From Monilinia fructicola (Eukaryota > Ascomycota > Leotiomycetes > Helotiales > Sclerotiniaceae): a stretch of 64,000 nt of DNA. Where the stretch lies: NCBI GenBank assembly GCA_008692225.1, contig VICG01000012.1:372001-436000 (forward strand), written 5' to 3'. A program made the translations under genes and the position numbers. Positions within the stretch are counted from its first letter, which is position 1, and each line of letters opens with the position of its first letter. Below the pieces are notes generated by a model. It had not been told where the DNA came from. It worked only from the letters and a program-made list of their open reading frames with translations, and searched no databases. Below are positions 1 through 10,301 of this stretch, in pieces.

Positions 1-862
1 TCACAGTGCGGTGGTGGCTAGGATCTAGTTTGATGCCTCTAGCATGTAGCTGATGTTCAAGGGAAAGTTCATTGACACCCTTGGAAACTTCGTGAGCAGC
101 CAGAACGATTTTGGTTAAGTGCTCCACGTGGCTCCTATCAGAAGTGGGTACGAGTCCCTTCATTGCTTTAAATAGGGTTGAGAGATGGCTACATAATGAA
201 TATTTCCAGTGAGAAGAATTCACACCCATGTTTTGTTCCGAGAGCATGAAGCGAAGCTTCTCAACCTCATCGTAAAGCGAGGCTTTAGTCTTTCCGCAGA
301 ACTTCCGTTTTGCCTTAATACGAGTTCGCAGACGACTTTCACTCAGCTGAATGATCTGTGAGAGAAGTTTTGACTTGTGATTCCCTCTATCCTCGTTTAT
401 GTCTGGATGGGTTTATAGATTAGTATTCCGATCTTCGAGTCATATGAAGATAACGGTTTCAAACCGACCTGCACGAGCAACCTTTTCCACTATGTTTAGA
501 CACTTACGTAACCCATCTACAACATGCTCAGATGGTGTTTCGTTGGAGGCGATTCGTATCATCAACGAGGGCAGAGCTTGATTATTGCATTCTTCAATCG
601 TGGCCGCCGAAACATTGCGCGGGCCTTCTCTGGCATGAGCCAGAACGGCTATATGATCTGCTAAATGCTGCTCTTCCTCATGCAGAAGTGCATGGATTTT
701 CGACCGTGGAAAAGTGCCGCCTCTGTAATTTGTCGGCGTGATAGGTTCCTGTGTTTTGGAGTAGAGTTGCCGGATGACATGTTGGAAATATAGCTTTGTT
801 GTGTTGAGTCTAATATTAGATGTGCCTGGCATCGGTTTTTGGAAAACCTGGTCATTTGCCAT
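1..862 (-). CDS. Unrecognised protein, 3' part cut by window edge
   Basis: The reading frame starts at the ATG at 862 and is spliced once: exon 862-469, intron 468-403 (66 nt, GT..AG, with a TACTAAT-type branch site before the CATCCAG acceptor), then an open frame from 402 to the left edge with no stop. Exon 1 gives about 131 residues; exon 2 adds at least 134 more. Exon 2 begins with a basic, helical-looking part (QIIQLSESRL, then an R/K-rich stretch and DEVEKLRFML), compatible with a short coiled coil. I do not recognise the family. The donor (GTCGGT) is not the strongest in the region; a GTAAGT at 507 is an alternative but breaks the frame less neatly. No signal peptide or membrane segment is visible. 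That the frame stays open for 400 nt across the second exon is the main support. Confidence 0.6.
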
Positions 863-1451
863 TCAATTGATGAGGGAGCTATCAAGTTTTGAAGAGAAAA
901 GAAGGGGGCATACTTGAACTACCCTTTTGATGAATAACAATATTATCCCCATGTCGACAAACAATGATCGCGGATAACTGCATCTGCATCGAAGCCAATC
1001 GGGAGCTTGCATAACGGAATCTTTCGTTATTGGATGGAAAATTCATTCAAGGCAGGGCCAGAGGATGATTTACTTCATTCCAAGTGGATGGAAAAAGATT
1101 CCGATAACCTTTTGATCAACATTGATTGGATGACAATTCGTCGCCCTATTTACTTTGCACTACTTCGTTTTTCTGTTTACAATCTTCATACATTCATTGG
1201 TGGAGTCACATTGTATCATAGTGAGGGATTAATTTTGGGGGATTTTTAAAAGATATAACGTATTTTTTAAGGGTTTGCGTGTGTTTTTCTATAATTAACT
1301 GAACGCCAGATCTATCCTGCTTAGTTGAAAAGAAATCGGCTGAGGGGGTGGTTATTCAATTTGTCTGTTCCACTGCTCCTTCTCATTGATTCTCTTTACT
1401 CATTCATTCGGTTGCTGTATCTCTCTGGCTCACTCCAGCCTGATCCGTCGT
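863..1451. other. Intergenic, no gene seen
   Basis: This lies between two minus-strand genes. An 80-codon open frame at 1007-1249 (+) has no recognisable features and looks like chance. It should contain the promoter of the gene starting at 862 and the terminator of the gene ending at 1452. I see no clear motif for either. Confidence 0.5.
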
Positions 1452-2000
1452 TCAGATCTCCGCTCCACTATCTTCTCCATCCTCATCTTCATCCTCGCTG
1501 TCATTGCGGATATGGTCTCGGCCTGGGAAAATGATTTCATCATCATCTTCATCTTGAGATTGTCTGGGGGAGGGTGGTTCTTCGGGTTGGAGTTGCGGTA
1601 TGTCTTGTGGAGAGTTGTCGGAGACTATTTGCTGAGATTGGGAGATCGCGGCTGGTTCTTGGCCGACGATTACTTCTTCATCGATTGCAGCGTTCTCTTG
1701 CTCCTCGGGTTGGGGTCTTGTCTCTCCATTTCTGACGTCTCGGGCGCCTTCGCATTTGGGTGAGACAAAGTTCGCAATTTTTTCTTGGCTTTCTGCGATC
1801 ATGCCTGGGGATGATTGTTGTTCTGCAACAGATCGGATTAACCCCGTATTTAGCTCTCGGTTTTCATCAATCGCAAGGCTGGAGTGATGTTGTTGGGGTG
1901 CTGGTGTGCCTTGCTGGGTTGGTTCCCAAGACAAGTTGAACTTGAAGTTACCAGCTGCGTTTCTGTTCTCGAAGCTAGCTCTGAAGTTTCGGTCAGACAT
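1452..2000 (-). CDS. Acidic, disordered small protein, unknown function
   Basis: This is a single-exon frame of 182 residues. I chose the ATG at 2000 (MSDRNFRASFENRN) rather than the upstream in-frame ATG at 2279, because the extra residues are hydrophobic and Ser-rich and look like translated leader. The protein is low in complexity: a Gln/Glu/Pro-rich middle and a very acidic C-terminus (DEDDDEIIFPGRD followed by EDEDEDGED). No fold, signal peptide or membrane segment can be seen. Such composition is common in fungal nuclear proteins, but that is only inference. Its start faces the gene at 3736, so the two share a 1.7 kb divergent promoter region. Confidence 0.6.
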   Translation of the reverse strand: MSDRNFRASFENRNAAGNFKFNLSWEPTQQGTPAPQQHHSSLAIDENRELNTGLIRSVAEQQSSPGMIAESQEKIANFVSPKCEGARDVRNGETRPQPEEQENAAIDEEVIVGQEPAAISQSQQIVSDNSPQDIPQLQPEEPPSPRQSQDEDDDEIIFPGRDHIRNDSEDEDEDGEDSGAEI

Positions 2001-3226
2001 CTTGTCGCTTTGTGGGTGGTTTTTTCCTTGACGTAAAATCTTGGAGTGTGTTTGGGGTTTTGGTATCGTTTTCGAATCTGGAGTCGAGAAGGTTGTTGGT
2101 TCTAGTGTTTCTTTTCTTCTGTTATCTGGATGTGAATGTGTTGATGATGAAAGAAAAGAGAAGCTTTGAGAATGGGTTGAGCAGTATCTATAGTCAATTG
2201 AATCGACTGTGAGAATGCTGTTTTGAAAGTGTTCTGAGATGAGAAAAAGCGAAACACAGCTATTAAGGAGTATCCGCAATTCTATCCGTTCTCAATTGGG
2301 CAAGATAGGAGACTATTGTGTTGTTCTCTAAAGTTCAACATAGAACAAGCTTCCATAGAGCCCTTGTTCATCTGCTGTTAAAACAAGAAGTTGACCAGAA
2401 TCTGATTTCGGCTTGGCAGAAGGTTTGTGGATTGGTGATCCTTAAATTTGACAACTACCTTCAAAATCAAAATTTTCGGCCAATTGTTTATTTAATCCCT
2501 CATCCTTTTAGACCACCTCACACAATATAATACATGAAATGACTTAGAGGTATCGAGAATAATCGTGATTTGATACGACATGCTATGAAAATTTTCACCC
2601 CTCACTAAGCGAGGAGGATTCATGGTGTCATTGACTAGGTAGCCGTCGTAGACTGAACCTATTTCCATATAATATTCAAGAATATTTGACACATATCCTG
2701 GGATGGTGATCGCTAAATTGTATTACAGTTAGGATTAATAACACACACATGTCATTTCATCGAAGACGTCAAGAAAAGCGGTAATTGGTGGATTTCTCAC
2801 TGAGGACTTATAAAGCCTAAGTCGATGGTGCAAATCTATGATTATTGAATTAGCATTGATGTATCAAAATTTCTACCTTCGATAGGTTTCATGATGAGTT
2901 TATGATCTTGGCAAAAAATAACATTGTTGAGTTTATCACGAGTCTCTCCAGAAAGCGATACAAACCATCAATTACAAGGGAAAGAGCTCTTTGTCGTTAA
3001 ACCCTCCGCATAGGTCCAAACCCTTACAGTCCCAATTCACGAATTCACGTTTTTCTCAGCACCAATCAATCACTTCTTGAGGACCGCCGCGACTTGAACT
3101 TCTCATGTTTGTTTGATGCACATTTATGGACTCTCGAATTTATTTGAAACATGGAATTCAATGGAAATTGACTCGATTCTCTTCTTACATGAATATCAAA
3201 AGTTCGTGTAACATCTCGGAATTATT
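2001..3226. other. Divergent intergenic region
   Basis: This is the region between the minus-strand gene starting at 2000 and the plus-strand gene at 3736. Short open frames here (for example 2318-2530 +) show no protein-like features. No RNA gene or clear regulatory site is recognised. Confidence 0.5.
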
Positions 3227-3443
3227 GTAATCAAGGAACAAAGAGTTACAACAATGGCCTTTGTTAGGAGCTGAATACTGATTGTGAACAAAGTCTGTTG
3301 CTAGGCTCAATATGAGTGGAAAACAGCTGTAATCAAGGAACAAAGAATTACGACAAAGGCCTTTGTTAGGAGCTGAATACTGATTGTGAACAAATTCTGT
3401 GAACAAATTCTGTTGCTAGGCTCAATATGAGTGGAAAACAGCT
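3227..3443. repeat. 102-bp tandem duplication with nested 13-bp duplication
   Basis: Unit 1 is 3227-3328 and unit 2 is 3329-3443. Both start gtaatcaaggaacaaaga and end with the same ...gtggaaaacagct block. They differ by only a few substitutions, and unit 2 carries a 13-bp internal direct duplication (tgaacaaattctg twice, around 3387-3412), which makes it 115 bp. Open frames through it simply mirror the repeat. It lies about 150 bp upstream of the TATA box at 3596. Confidence 0.9.
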
Positions 3444-3595
3444 ATCTTTTCTTTTATATGTGCCTAGTCGAAAAAAGATGCAGCAAGTTGATTTTAATAA
3501 TTCGAGTTTTTTTGACGTTCTTAATATATACATACGAGGCCCAAAATATCATAATTTATTATCGAACATAGTCTGAACAGCCATCATTATGGGGG

Positions 3596-3603
3596 TATAT
3601 AAG
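3596..3603 (+). promoter_or_regulatory. TATA box of the 3736 gene
   Basis: TATATAAG preceded by a run of five G. It lies 133 bp before the ATG at 3736, with a C/A-rich leader between (ccaacatcacaacttcctc), as is typical for a fungal TATA promoter and 5' UTR. Confidence 0.6.
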
Positions 3604-3735
3604 GACATGATAATTTCAAGTAAATTCTCACTTATCCTCCTCGAAAACCAACATCACAACTTCCTCACAATTCATAACTCAAACTTCCAAGAATAAATCC
3701 ACCACAATTTTTTCCAGAAGCAAGAAACCGTTGAG

Positions 3736-4236
3736 ATGCCAAAGTTCAACAATCTACCAGTGGACTGGTCCGCACACACCGAGCTCAACACTGACACGTT
3801 TGAACAGAGTGCACACGGAATGAAAGAACAGCCAGAAGACTGCACCTGCGACTTCTGTGCCGGGGAATCCTTCTTTGGGCGGGGGAATTCCTCAATGACC
3901 TCTAGGTGCTCTACCAGTAACGTAAAAACGTCTTTTCGATCCCCCAAGCCAATTGAAGAATCGAAGATTCCACAAGTTGACGGCTGCAAGTGCCACCGCC
4001 GACGATGTCACATGCATCAATTCCGCTTATTCATTAAGGAACACCAAGGGTTGGTGAACGAACACTCGAAGCTCATGGACGACTGGGCCTTCACCATCTA
4101 CTTGGATGAACAGTTGCAAGACTTCGAAGACCTTCATATGAGACATTGTCAGTTCCTCAAGAGACTCAGCGATGCTGGGTTTGCCCAAAGGTATCGTGAT
4201 GTGGACTTCTCATTACTCAGAAAATTAGAAGAATGA
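3736..4236 (+). CDS. Small Cys/His-containing protein, unknown function
   Basis: This is an intact single-exon frame of 166 residues with its own TATA box and a short leader. Two cysteine clusters are visible: CTCDFC at about residues 36-41, and CKCHRRRCHMH at about 83-93, which could bind metal. The C-terminal half is helical and charged (KEHQGLVNEHSKL, then DEQLQDFEDLHMRHCQFL). There is no signal peptide, so it is probably intracellular. I recognise no family. The gene is followed by an A/T-rich 3' region with a 20-A run at 4278-4297. The local 102-bp duplication upstream may affect its promoter, but nothing in the sequence proves that. Confidence 0.7.
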   Translation: MPKFNNLPVDWSAHTELNTDTFEQSAHGMKEQPEDCTCDFCAGESFFGRGNSSMTSRCSTSNVKTSFRSPKPIEESKIPQVDGCKCHRRRCHMHQFRLFIKEHQGLVNEHSKLMDDWAFTIYLDEQLQDFEDLHMRHCQFLKRLSDAGFAQRYRDVDFSLLRKLEE

Positions 4237-5068
4237 TACTAAATAACTTCATAAATAGGTTAGATTTTTTATTTTTGAAAAAAAAAAAAAAAAAAAACTT
4301 AAAACACCAAAATAATAGACGGAAGTAACGAGTTCTTGATTTTCGGACAGAAAACACAAATCCACAAAAGTAAATAAATATAAAAAAAAATTTCCTTTGT
4401 AAAATCTATCTTCAAAATATGCATTGCCTGTGAAATATCAAATTTTATCTATTAGTGAACCATTTAAATGCAGTGAGAAAGCTTGCCCCGACCGTATGCG
4501 AGCCTTGAATCAAAAAGATACGAAGACATAAATCTGGCATACAGGAACGATGCTCAGGGACGACGATAAGATTGGTAGAATTTTCCATTTCTGAATTCTT
4601 GTGTCAATATATAACTAGTCTAATCCCTTTATGGAAAAAACTTACTTCAATAACCAATAAAATAGATCGTATTCTTACCTGTGATGTTGCAAAAAGAAAA
4701 GAATAGGAAAGAGGTGTTGATGGCTTGATGTTGGATTCAACGACGCTATGGTTGAGGTCAGGTTAGCCTTAGTTCTAGCTGGATTGGTTACGTCATGATC
4801 CAAGTCTACTTTTTACTCGCTGATACTTCAACCCATGAATTCGTATTCCTTTCCTCGAATCAAAACAAGAATCACATAAGAAAACGCCTCAATAGCCATT
4901 TATCCCGAGATCGAAGTCCTGTAAATGCTTCCAATTATTCGAAATCTGACTTTGAGAAGTCTTCAACAACGTATCCCTTCCACGGGAATTTGGTCAAGGA
5001 TATATTGCCCACTTGCAGATTCTTCAACCCGACCCATTCCATCAATTATAACTCTTCGCCTTCCTACA
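4237..5068. other. Intergenic between two plus-strand genes
   Basis: It holds a 20-base A run (4278-4297) shortly after the stop of the 3736 gene, and AT-rich sequence after that. From about 4925 an open frame joins in-frame to the DHH gene and may be a 5' extension of it (see findings). No other gene is seen. Confidence 0.5.
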
Positions 5069-6546
5069 ATGGATCGCGGAATCAAAAGAAAGGCTGCTGC
5101 ATCCATATCAGAAGCACCAAAGAAGTCTGTCAAAGTTGACGATTACTGCAATACACCAGTTCGTCAGTCTTCTGAAGGCGAAGAAATTTGGCCAGCTCCA
5201 CGTGACCATCTAGAAGCTGCTTACGATTTCATCCGAGAATGTGCGACAGCGCAAAAGCCTACTCTGATTGTACCGGACAAAGACGCAGATGGATTGAGTG
5301 CTGGAGTTATCATGTATCGGACCTTGCTAAAATTAGGACTAAATGAAAGGAACTTGGATGTCCATCTGGTACAAAAGGGTTCGAATATTCATGAAGAATA
5401 TGAAAGAAAGGCGATGGCGGCGAAGAAACCTAGTTATGTGATTGTCTTGGACCAAGGGAGTAGAGGTGGGTTGCCTGTAATTGATGACGGGAATGCTAAA
5501 TGCATGATTATTGATCATCATTTGAGTGATGATTTTCCCAGAAATGTGACTGTAAGTTCAAGCCTTTTCAACCCCGCGGAGCGTGAGACTGATGCACGAC
5601 TGAAGGTTGTCTCCGGTTGTCATTGTCCACCAGTACCAACGACTGCTCTGATGACTTACGAAATTTGCAAAAAAACTTCATTCAGATATCGCCGAGGAAT
5701 GCGGGTACCTTTGCGCAATTGGAACGCATGGAGATCTCGGGAACAACCTCAAATGGATACCGCCATTTCCGGATATGAAACAGACCTTCAAGAAACATAC
5801 CAAAAAGCTTATTAATGACTGTGTCTCCTTCATCAATGCTCGTATGTTAAGGAAGCTTATAAACCTCAATTGCTGAACTTTATTTAGCACGAAGAACTGG
5901 TACATATGATGTTATAACCGCCTGGAAAGCATTGCTTGAAGCCCAAGACCCAAAAGAAATCATGAAAAATAAGAGGCTAGCCGAAGCACGAGGAGAGATC
6001 AATCAAGAGGTTAAAAAACAAACTCACACGCCACCAAAATTTTAGCAAAGATGGCAAAATTGCGATTTTGAAAATCGAAAGCGAGGCTCAGGTGCACCCT
6101 GTGATTGCTACTAGATGGGTATGTATCGCTTAAGTGAACTTACCCCATATTCGCTAAAGCTTTCATACAGGCAGGCTTTCTGAAGTCCAAGGCCCTGGAG
6201 ATAGTCATGGTTGCCCAATTATGGCTACCTGCCAGGAAAAGTAAATTTCTCATGTCGGGTTGCTAGATGTGCGCGAGGCCGTGATCCACCTGTTAATATC
6301 ATTGAGTCACTAAAAGCAGTAGCTAATCTTGATAGCACGGATTTGGTTCAGAGACTTGGAGACAGCTTTGCTCGTGGTCATAAAGAGGCCTCAGGTGGTA
6401 TCGTTAACACGGCCGAATTCGAAGAGTTGTATGCATTGATGAAGGTTGGTGAAAAAGCCGAGAAGTTGGATCAAGATGTATCCAAGATAAAGGTCGAGAA
6501 GTCACCACAGAAGAACACCTTGAATAATTATTTCAACAAGTCTTGA
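5069..6546 (+). CDS. DHH-family phosphoesterase, frame interrupted by three +1 shifts
   Basis: The conserved DHH hydrolase motifs are clear: DKDADG at residues 70-75, LDQGSR at about 127-132 and DHH at 149-151. A GCHCPP motif comes after the first intron, and a C-terminal DHHA1-like part contains RDPPVNIIE and the ARGHKEASGG motif. DHH enzymes (RecJ, pyrophosphatase and nanoRNase families) use two metal ions to hydrolyse phosphoester bonds; the substrate of this fungal branch is not known to me. Introns are 5552-5605, 5842-5887 and 6119-6170. After splicing, the protein is about 440 residues only if one extra base is ignored in each of three runs: A at 5669-5675, T at 6040-6043 and C at 6214-6216. 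Without that, translation stops early. The start at 5069 (MDRGIKRKAAAS) precedes a basic, nuclear-type N-terminus; an in-frame ATG at 4925 would add 48 residues. Confidence 0.85.
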
Positions 6547-6684
6547 GAATCTACTCTGTATGATAAATAAGGGTGTGCGGGATAAATTCATTCAAAAGCG
6601 AGACAAATATGAACATCTAAAACATTACAATTCTTGAACATCTCAAAACAGACGCCTTCAAAACTCGATAATCAAGTGCTTCGG

Positions 6685-8706
6685 CTAGTCTGTCTCGTTG
6701 AACTTGGCGTGCTGGAGTCCTTGCCATGTGATTGATTCAATCCATGGAGTCAATTCTTTATCTTCTCTCCCTGCCATGGTGTTTTCCATCCAAGCCCTAA
6801 ACAAACGCAAGGGCATATTCTCCCACATTTGCCAGCCGGTCATTCCATTCATGTACGCTGATTTTTTCAACTCCTGCCTGGTTCTATGTAATGGGCCTGA
6901 AAATCGCCGGGACTTTATTGGATATATACATCCGCATTTGCCTGTTCGGCTGGGATCCATTTGAGCGGGCCACAGAGTTCGTATCGGCTCTTTATCAGCT
7001 GTTGATCCTGGTTTTGATGGTTCTGGATCTAATGGATCGGGATCCGTTGCTCTTTGGCCGGACCATTTGACCTTTTTGTATTTTTGGACCTTCTTAACTT
7101 TCGTTCGTGCGCCCGCTTGGGCTGCATTTCCTGCATCGACATTTCCTGCGGCCTCCGCATTATCTTCGCCTTCCGCGTCCGCCGGCTCGTCCAATTTCTC
7201 CTCCTTCTCCTCCTCGTCCTCATCCTCCTCCTCCTCGGGCACGGCAGGTTGCGGAGGTGGTCTGAGATTATGTCTATAAGATTCATCTATGATAATCTCT
7301 CGCAGCTTCGTCGGGATGTCGAACAAGGGATAATCAAACGGTTTATTAAACCCCCCATTCATCAGTTCCGCTGCAACTCTCATTCTCTTTCCAACCCGCG
7401 GAGGATTGTCTGCAAGGTCGATTCCGCGAAAACACGACATGTCATATCCAAATGCAAGATTCATCGCATTCGTCAAGGTCATCACGCCACAATTGCACGC
7501 ATCTCGCTGTCTCGGTGCATTTGGACTGTAGTCTGTCGTTCGAAGATGTTCCGATTTATGATCTGTGCGATGTTGCCATTCTCCATACAATGGAAAACTG
7601 GGCGTATCGATCATCTCACCGAACCTGTCCAATATAGTAGCCTCAAGTAGATGCATGGCAAATATGCCTGGATAGGGTTGATAGCTGTTTTCCGGCTGTG
7701 GTCTCGGATCCAACGTCCCTGAGTTGTCGATAAGGAAGCAAAATCTTTGCTTTGGTGCGAAGCCCAGAAGAAGTGTATGGTAACCCTGATATTCGAATGG
7801 GAAAAATACATAGTCCAGATTCATGAAAGTTTCGTCGTCGTATTTCGAGAGTGCTTCTTGAATCAATGACCAAGCTTTTGGAAAGTCTTGGGGAAGGAAT
7901 TTTGGAGCCTTGATTCCATCTTGCGAATACAATCTGCCTTTTCTACGATCCCAATAGAGTCTCTGTGTATCGATCACGATACAGCTCAGCTTTTGCTTGG
8001 TGGGGTTATCGCCGGCTAGATCGCCGCCTTTGAGCGTTCTCGCTATTCCTTTATTTCGATATTCGCAGACCAGATAAATATACTAATGCAAAAGATTTTA
8101 TCAGTACGTCAACTCATAATCTTTAGACCACGAATAAACATCGACACCAAATGTAGTGGTCATGGTTATAGGACAAGGAAAAGGTCAACTTACCAAATCT
8201 ACAATAGTGGCCGTCACATGACCCATTTCATGAATCGACCATTTCACTCCATTCCATATAGGCAGATCCAACAACTTCATCAGATATCTGAAATCCCGCC
8301 TCGTAACCTTCATCCACTCCAAATTAACCGCCCACTCTGTCCATTCATATTCATCTATTCTATACATCTCTTGAAACATCCTGTAAAACCAATCATCACT
8401 CAATGGCTGGAATTGTCTCCGCTCCATCTCCAACCTCAGCTTACTATTCATGTCATGGGCCTCCGGACGAGGCACAGAAGGAGGAGGTGGCGCTTTGGCC
8501 GAAGGGTAGGTGCCGGGGTATTTGAACACGATGGCTTCCGTATCCCGAATCTGCTCTAGAGTGGAGGCGAAATTGGTGCCATCCCTGGTTGTCACGCGGG
8601 TGACTCGCCTGCGCTTCGTGCCGGTTGGGAAATCAAAATCCGCCGGGGATATATCATGGAGAGACGTTGCGGGGGTCCTGGTTCTGGTTATGCGATTTCC
8701 TGCCAT
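6685..8706 (-). CDS. Ulp1-like (C48) SUMO/ubiquitin-like-protein protease
   Basis: Exon 1 is 8706-8194 and exon 2 is 8082-6685, with a 111-nt intron (GTAAGT..GCATTAG). The predicted protein has 635 residues. The cysteine-protease triad of the Ulp1 family is visible: His273 in GYHTLLLGF, Asp290 in FLIDNSG, Gln363 and Cys369 in QRDACNCGVMTL. The His-Asp spacing (17) and Gln-Cys spacing (6) match Ulp1. Such enzymes cut SUMO or related modifiers from proteins. The rest is lineage-specific: an N-terminal domain of about 200 residues with an aromatic-rich DEYEWTEWAV segment, and after the catalytic domain a very acidic tract (EEEEDEDEEEKEEKL) followed by a Trp-rich C-terminus. It is convergent with the DHH gene, whose stop is 138 bp away. 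Whether the substrate is SUMO is unknown. Confidence 0.8.
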
Positions 8707-10301
8707 GGTGGACGGTTGGAGAGGAAATCAACGGGCTGGTATGATCGTGCAATAGGTGACTTCGAATGTGTAAATGAGATGAGAGGCTTCTCACGAATAG
8801 ATTGCGAAGATGAAATGCGAATGCTTCTTCATGAATGAGTATCGATCTTTTTCAAGCACTCAATATATCCCGGTAATCAGGAGGCTTTGACGAAAATTAA
8901 TGAAAGGTCGACAAAGGATCGTTGTGTTTCATTCACCACAGACGCCGCATCAGGCTTGAACTTCCACTCTTTGTAAGTCTTACAACAACCAATAATCTTC
9001 CAGAAGAAAATCATGACAAAGGAATAGTGTCGTGGATGAAAATCCCGCATTATTCTCAGACAAGGAAGCGGCATTATATTCGTCCAAAGTCATCTCGCTT
9101 ACGCTTCAATGACAGGGGAGAGGAGCGGTGATAGTGGTGGGTACGTAGTACCACCGTTCTGCAACATCAGCCCTGGCTCTCCTATCAAATGTCCATCCCA
9201 GATTTAGATAAGTCCCCAATTAATTGTTAAGCCAAACAACACCCACCCAAACCATTTTCGTCTCCCTCCCCTCATTTCGCTTATTAAAAAGGATGTGAGC
9301 CAAATTGGTACTTGGTCGGCTCTTCGGTTCCAACAAACACATTTGCTCTCAAATAGCTCATTGTCAGCTGCGAGGGTAGTGTTTCCGGGTTAGATCCCAT
9401 GGTTAAAGAGCCGAAGGGGACAGTCGTCGCTTCACAAACCAGCCAAGTAGCTGCCTGCTTCCTTAAATCGAGGATAACCCACTCACCATGTAGCAAGATC
9501 TCATACTTGAAGAGCAGAAGTGTGGAAACCCACAGCCCTACAGACCCGCCATTCACAAACTCACCTTCGTCGCTCACGCCGCTTTGCGATGGTAACATCG
9601 ATCAAGACGCGTCTCGACATTCCATTCCAGCTGGGATCCGAAGCGTCTCTCACCACAAAGCTCTCGAAAGGCGGTGTTGTGCTCAATCCTGATCCGAATC
9701 TCATATCTCTTGAGCATACAGTAGATCGCATCCCAAGTTTACTCTCTACATAGACGTTCGGGCACGTGGCATTATCACTACGGAACCATGAATACACGCC
9801 CTATGGTAACTTACTTTCACCCAGGATCTATTTGTCGATGGGGCACTGGTCTTCAGCAAAGGATCTTATTTGCATTTTCATTTTCCTTCGCCGACGATTG
9901 GAGATTGGATCATGAGAGAGGAGAGGGGAGAGAGGTAGATGAAATAAGTTGACTTTAAGTCAATGAACGAAACAGATGAAAAAAAAGTATTATATATATA
10001 TAGAAAAGTTAAATGAGAGTAGTAAACTCGATCACGTCAGCGCGATGTGAAACGCCGCGATATATCACGACACGCAATGTACGCTCTTATCGAGAAGTTC
10101 GCTTTACCAAGATATTCTGTGGTCGTTGCTTAAGGAAATGAAAACTGGAAACTAGAAACCCCCAAAAATTTATCGTTAAAGGGTATCTCATCTTATCTTT
10201 TCTCATGTTGTCCTCGCATCATTCTCTCTTTACCCCTAGCCGTTGTTCGCTTTCGGCACCCGATTGATTACCCACTTCCCTGGCGGTGCTCAAACCAAAA
10301 T
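8707..10301. other. Upstream region of the protease gene; possible small ORFs
   Basis: It lies between two minus-strand genes. On the minus strand, 9797-9561 (78 codons) and 9598-9284 (104 codons) overlap in different frames and could be two exons of a small gene, but no convincing splice model or known motif emerged. A short TA repeat lies at about 9989-10000. Confidence 0.3.

Noticed and set aside
1325..1763. Two plus-strand frames of 69 and 125 codons
   Set aside because: They are the complement of the acidic minus-strand gene at 1452-2000; acid and Gln codons read backwards give Leu/Phe/Ser-rich frames.
3185..3406. Minus-strand ORF with an internally repeated peptide
   Set aside because: The peptide repeat is only the translation of the 102-bp DNA duplication; there is no codon evidence or start context.
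7054..7650. 198-codon plus-strand frame
   Set aside because: It is a shadow of the protease gene; its Leu-rich run is the complement of the acidic Glu tract.
9284..9797. Two overlapping minus-strand frames that could be a two-exon gene
   Set aside because: Not rejected outright, but I could not find a phase-correct splice pair or a known motif, so it is mentioned only in the intergenic entry.
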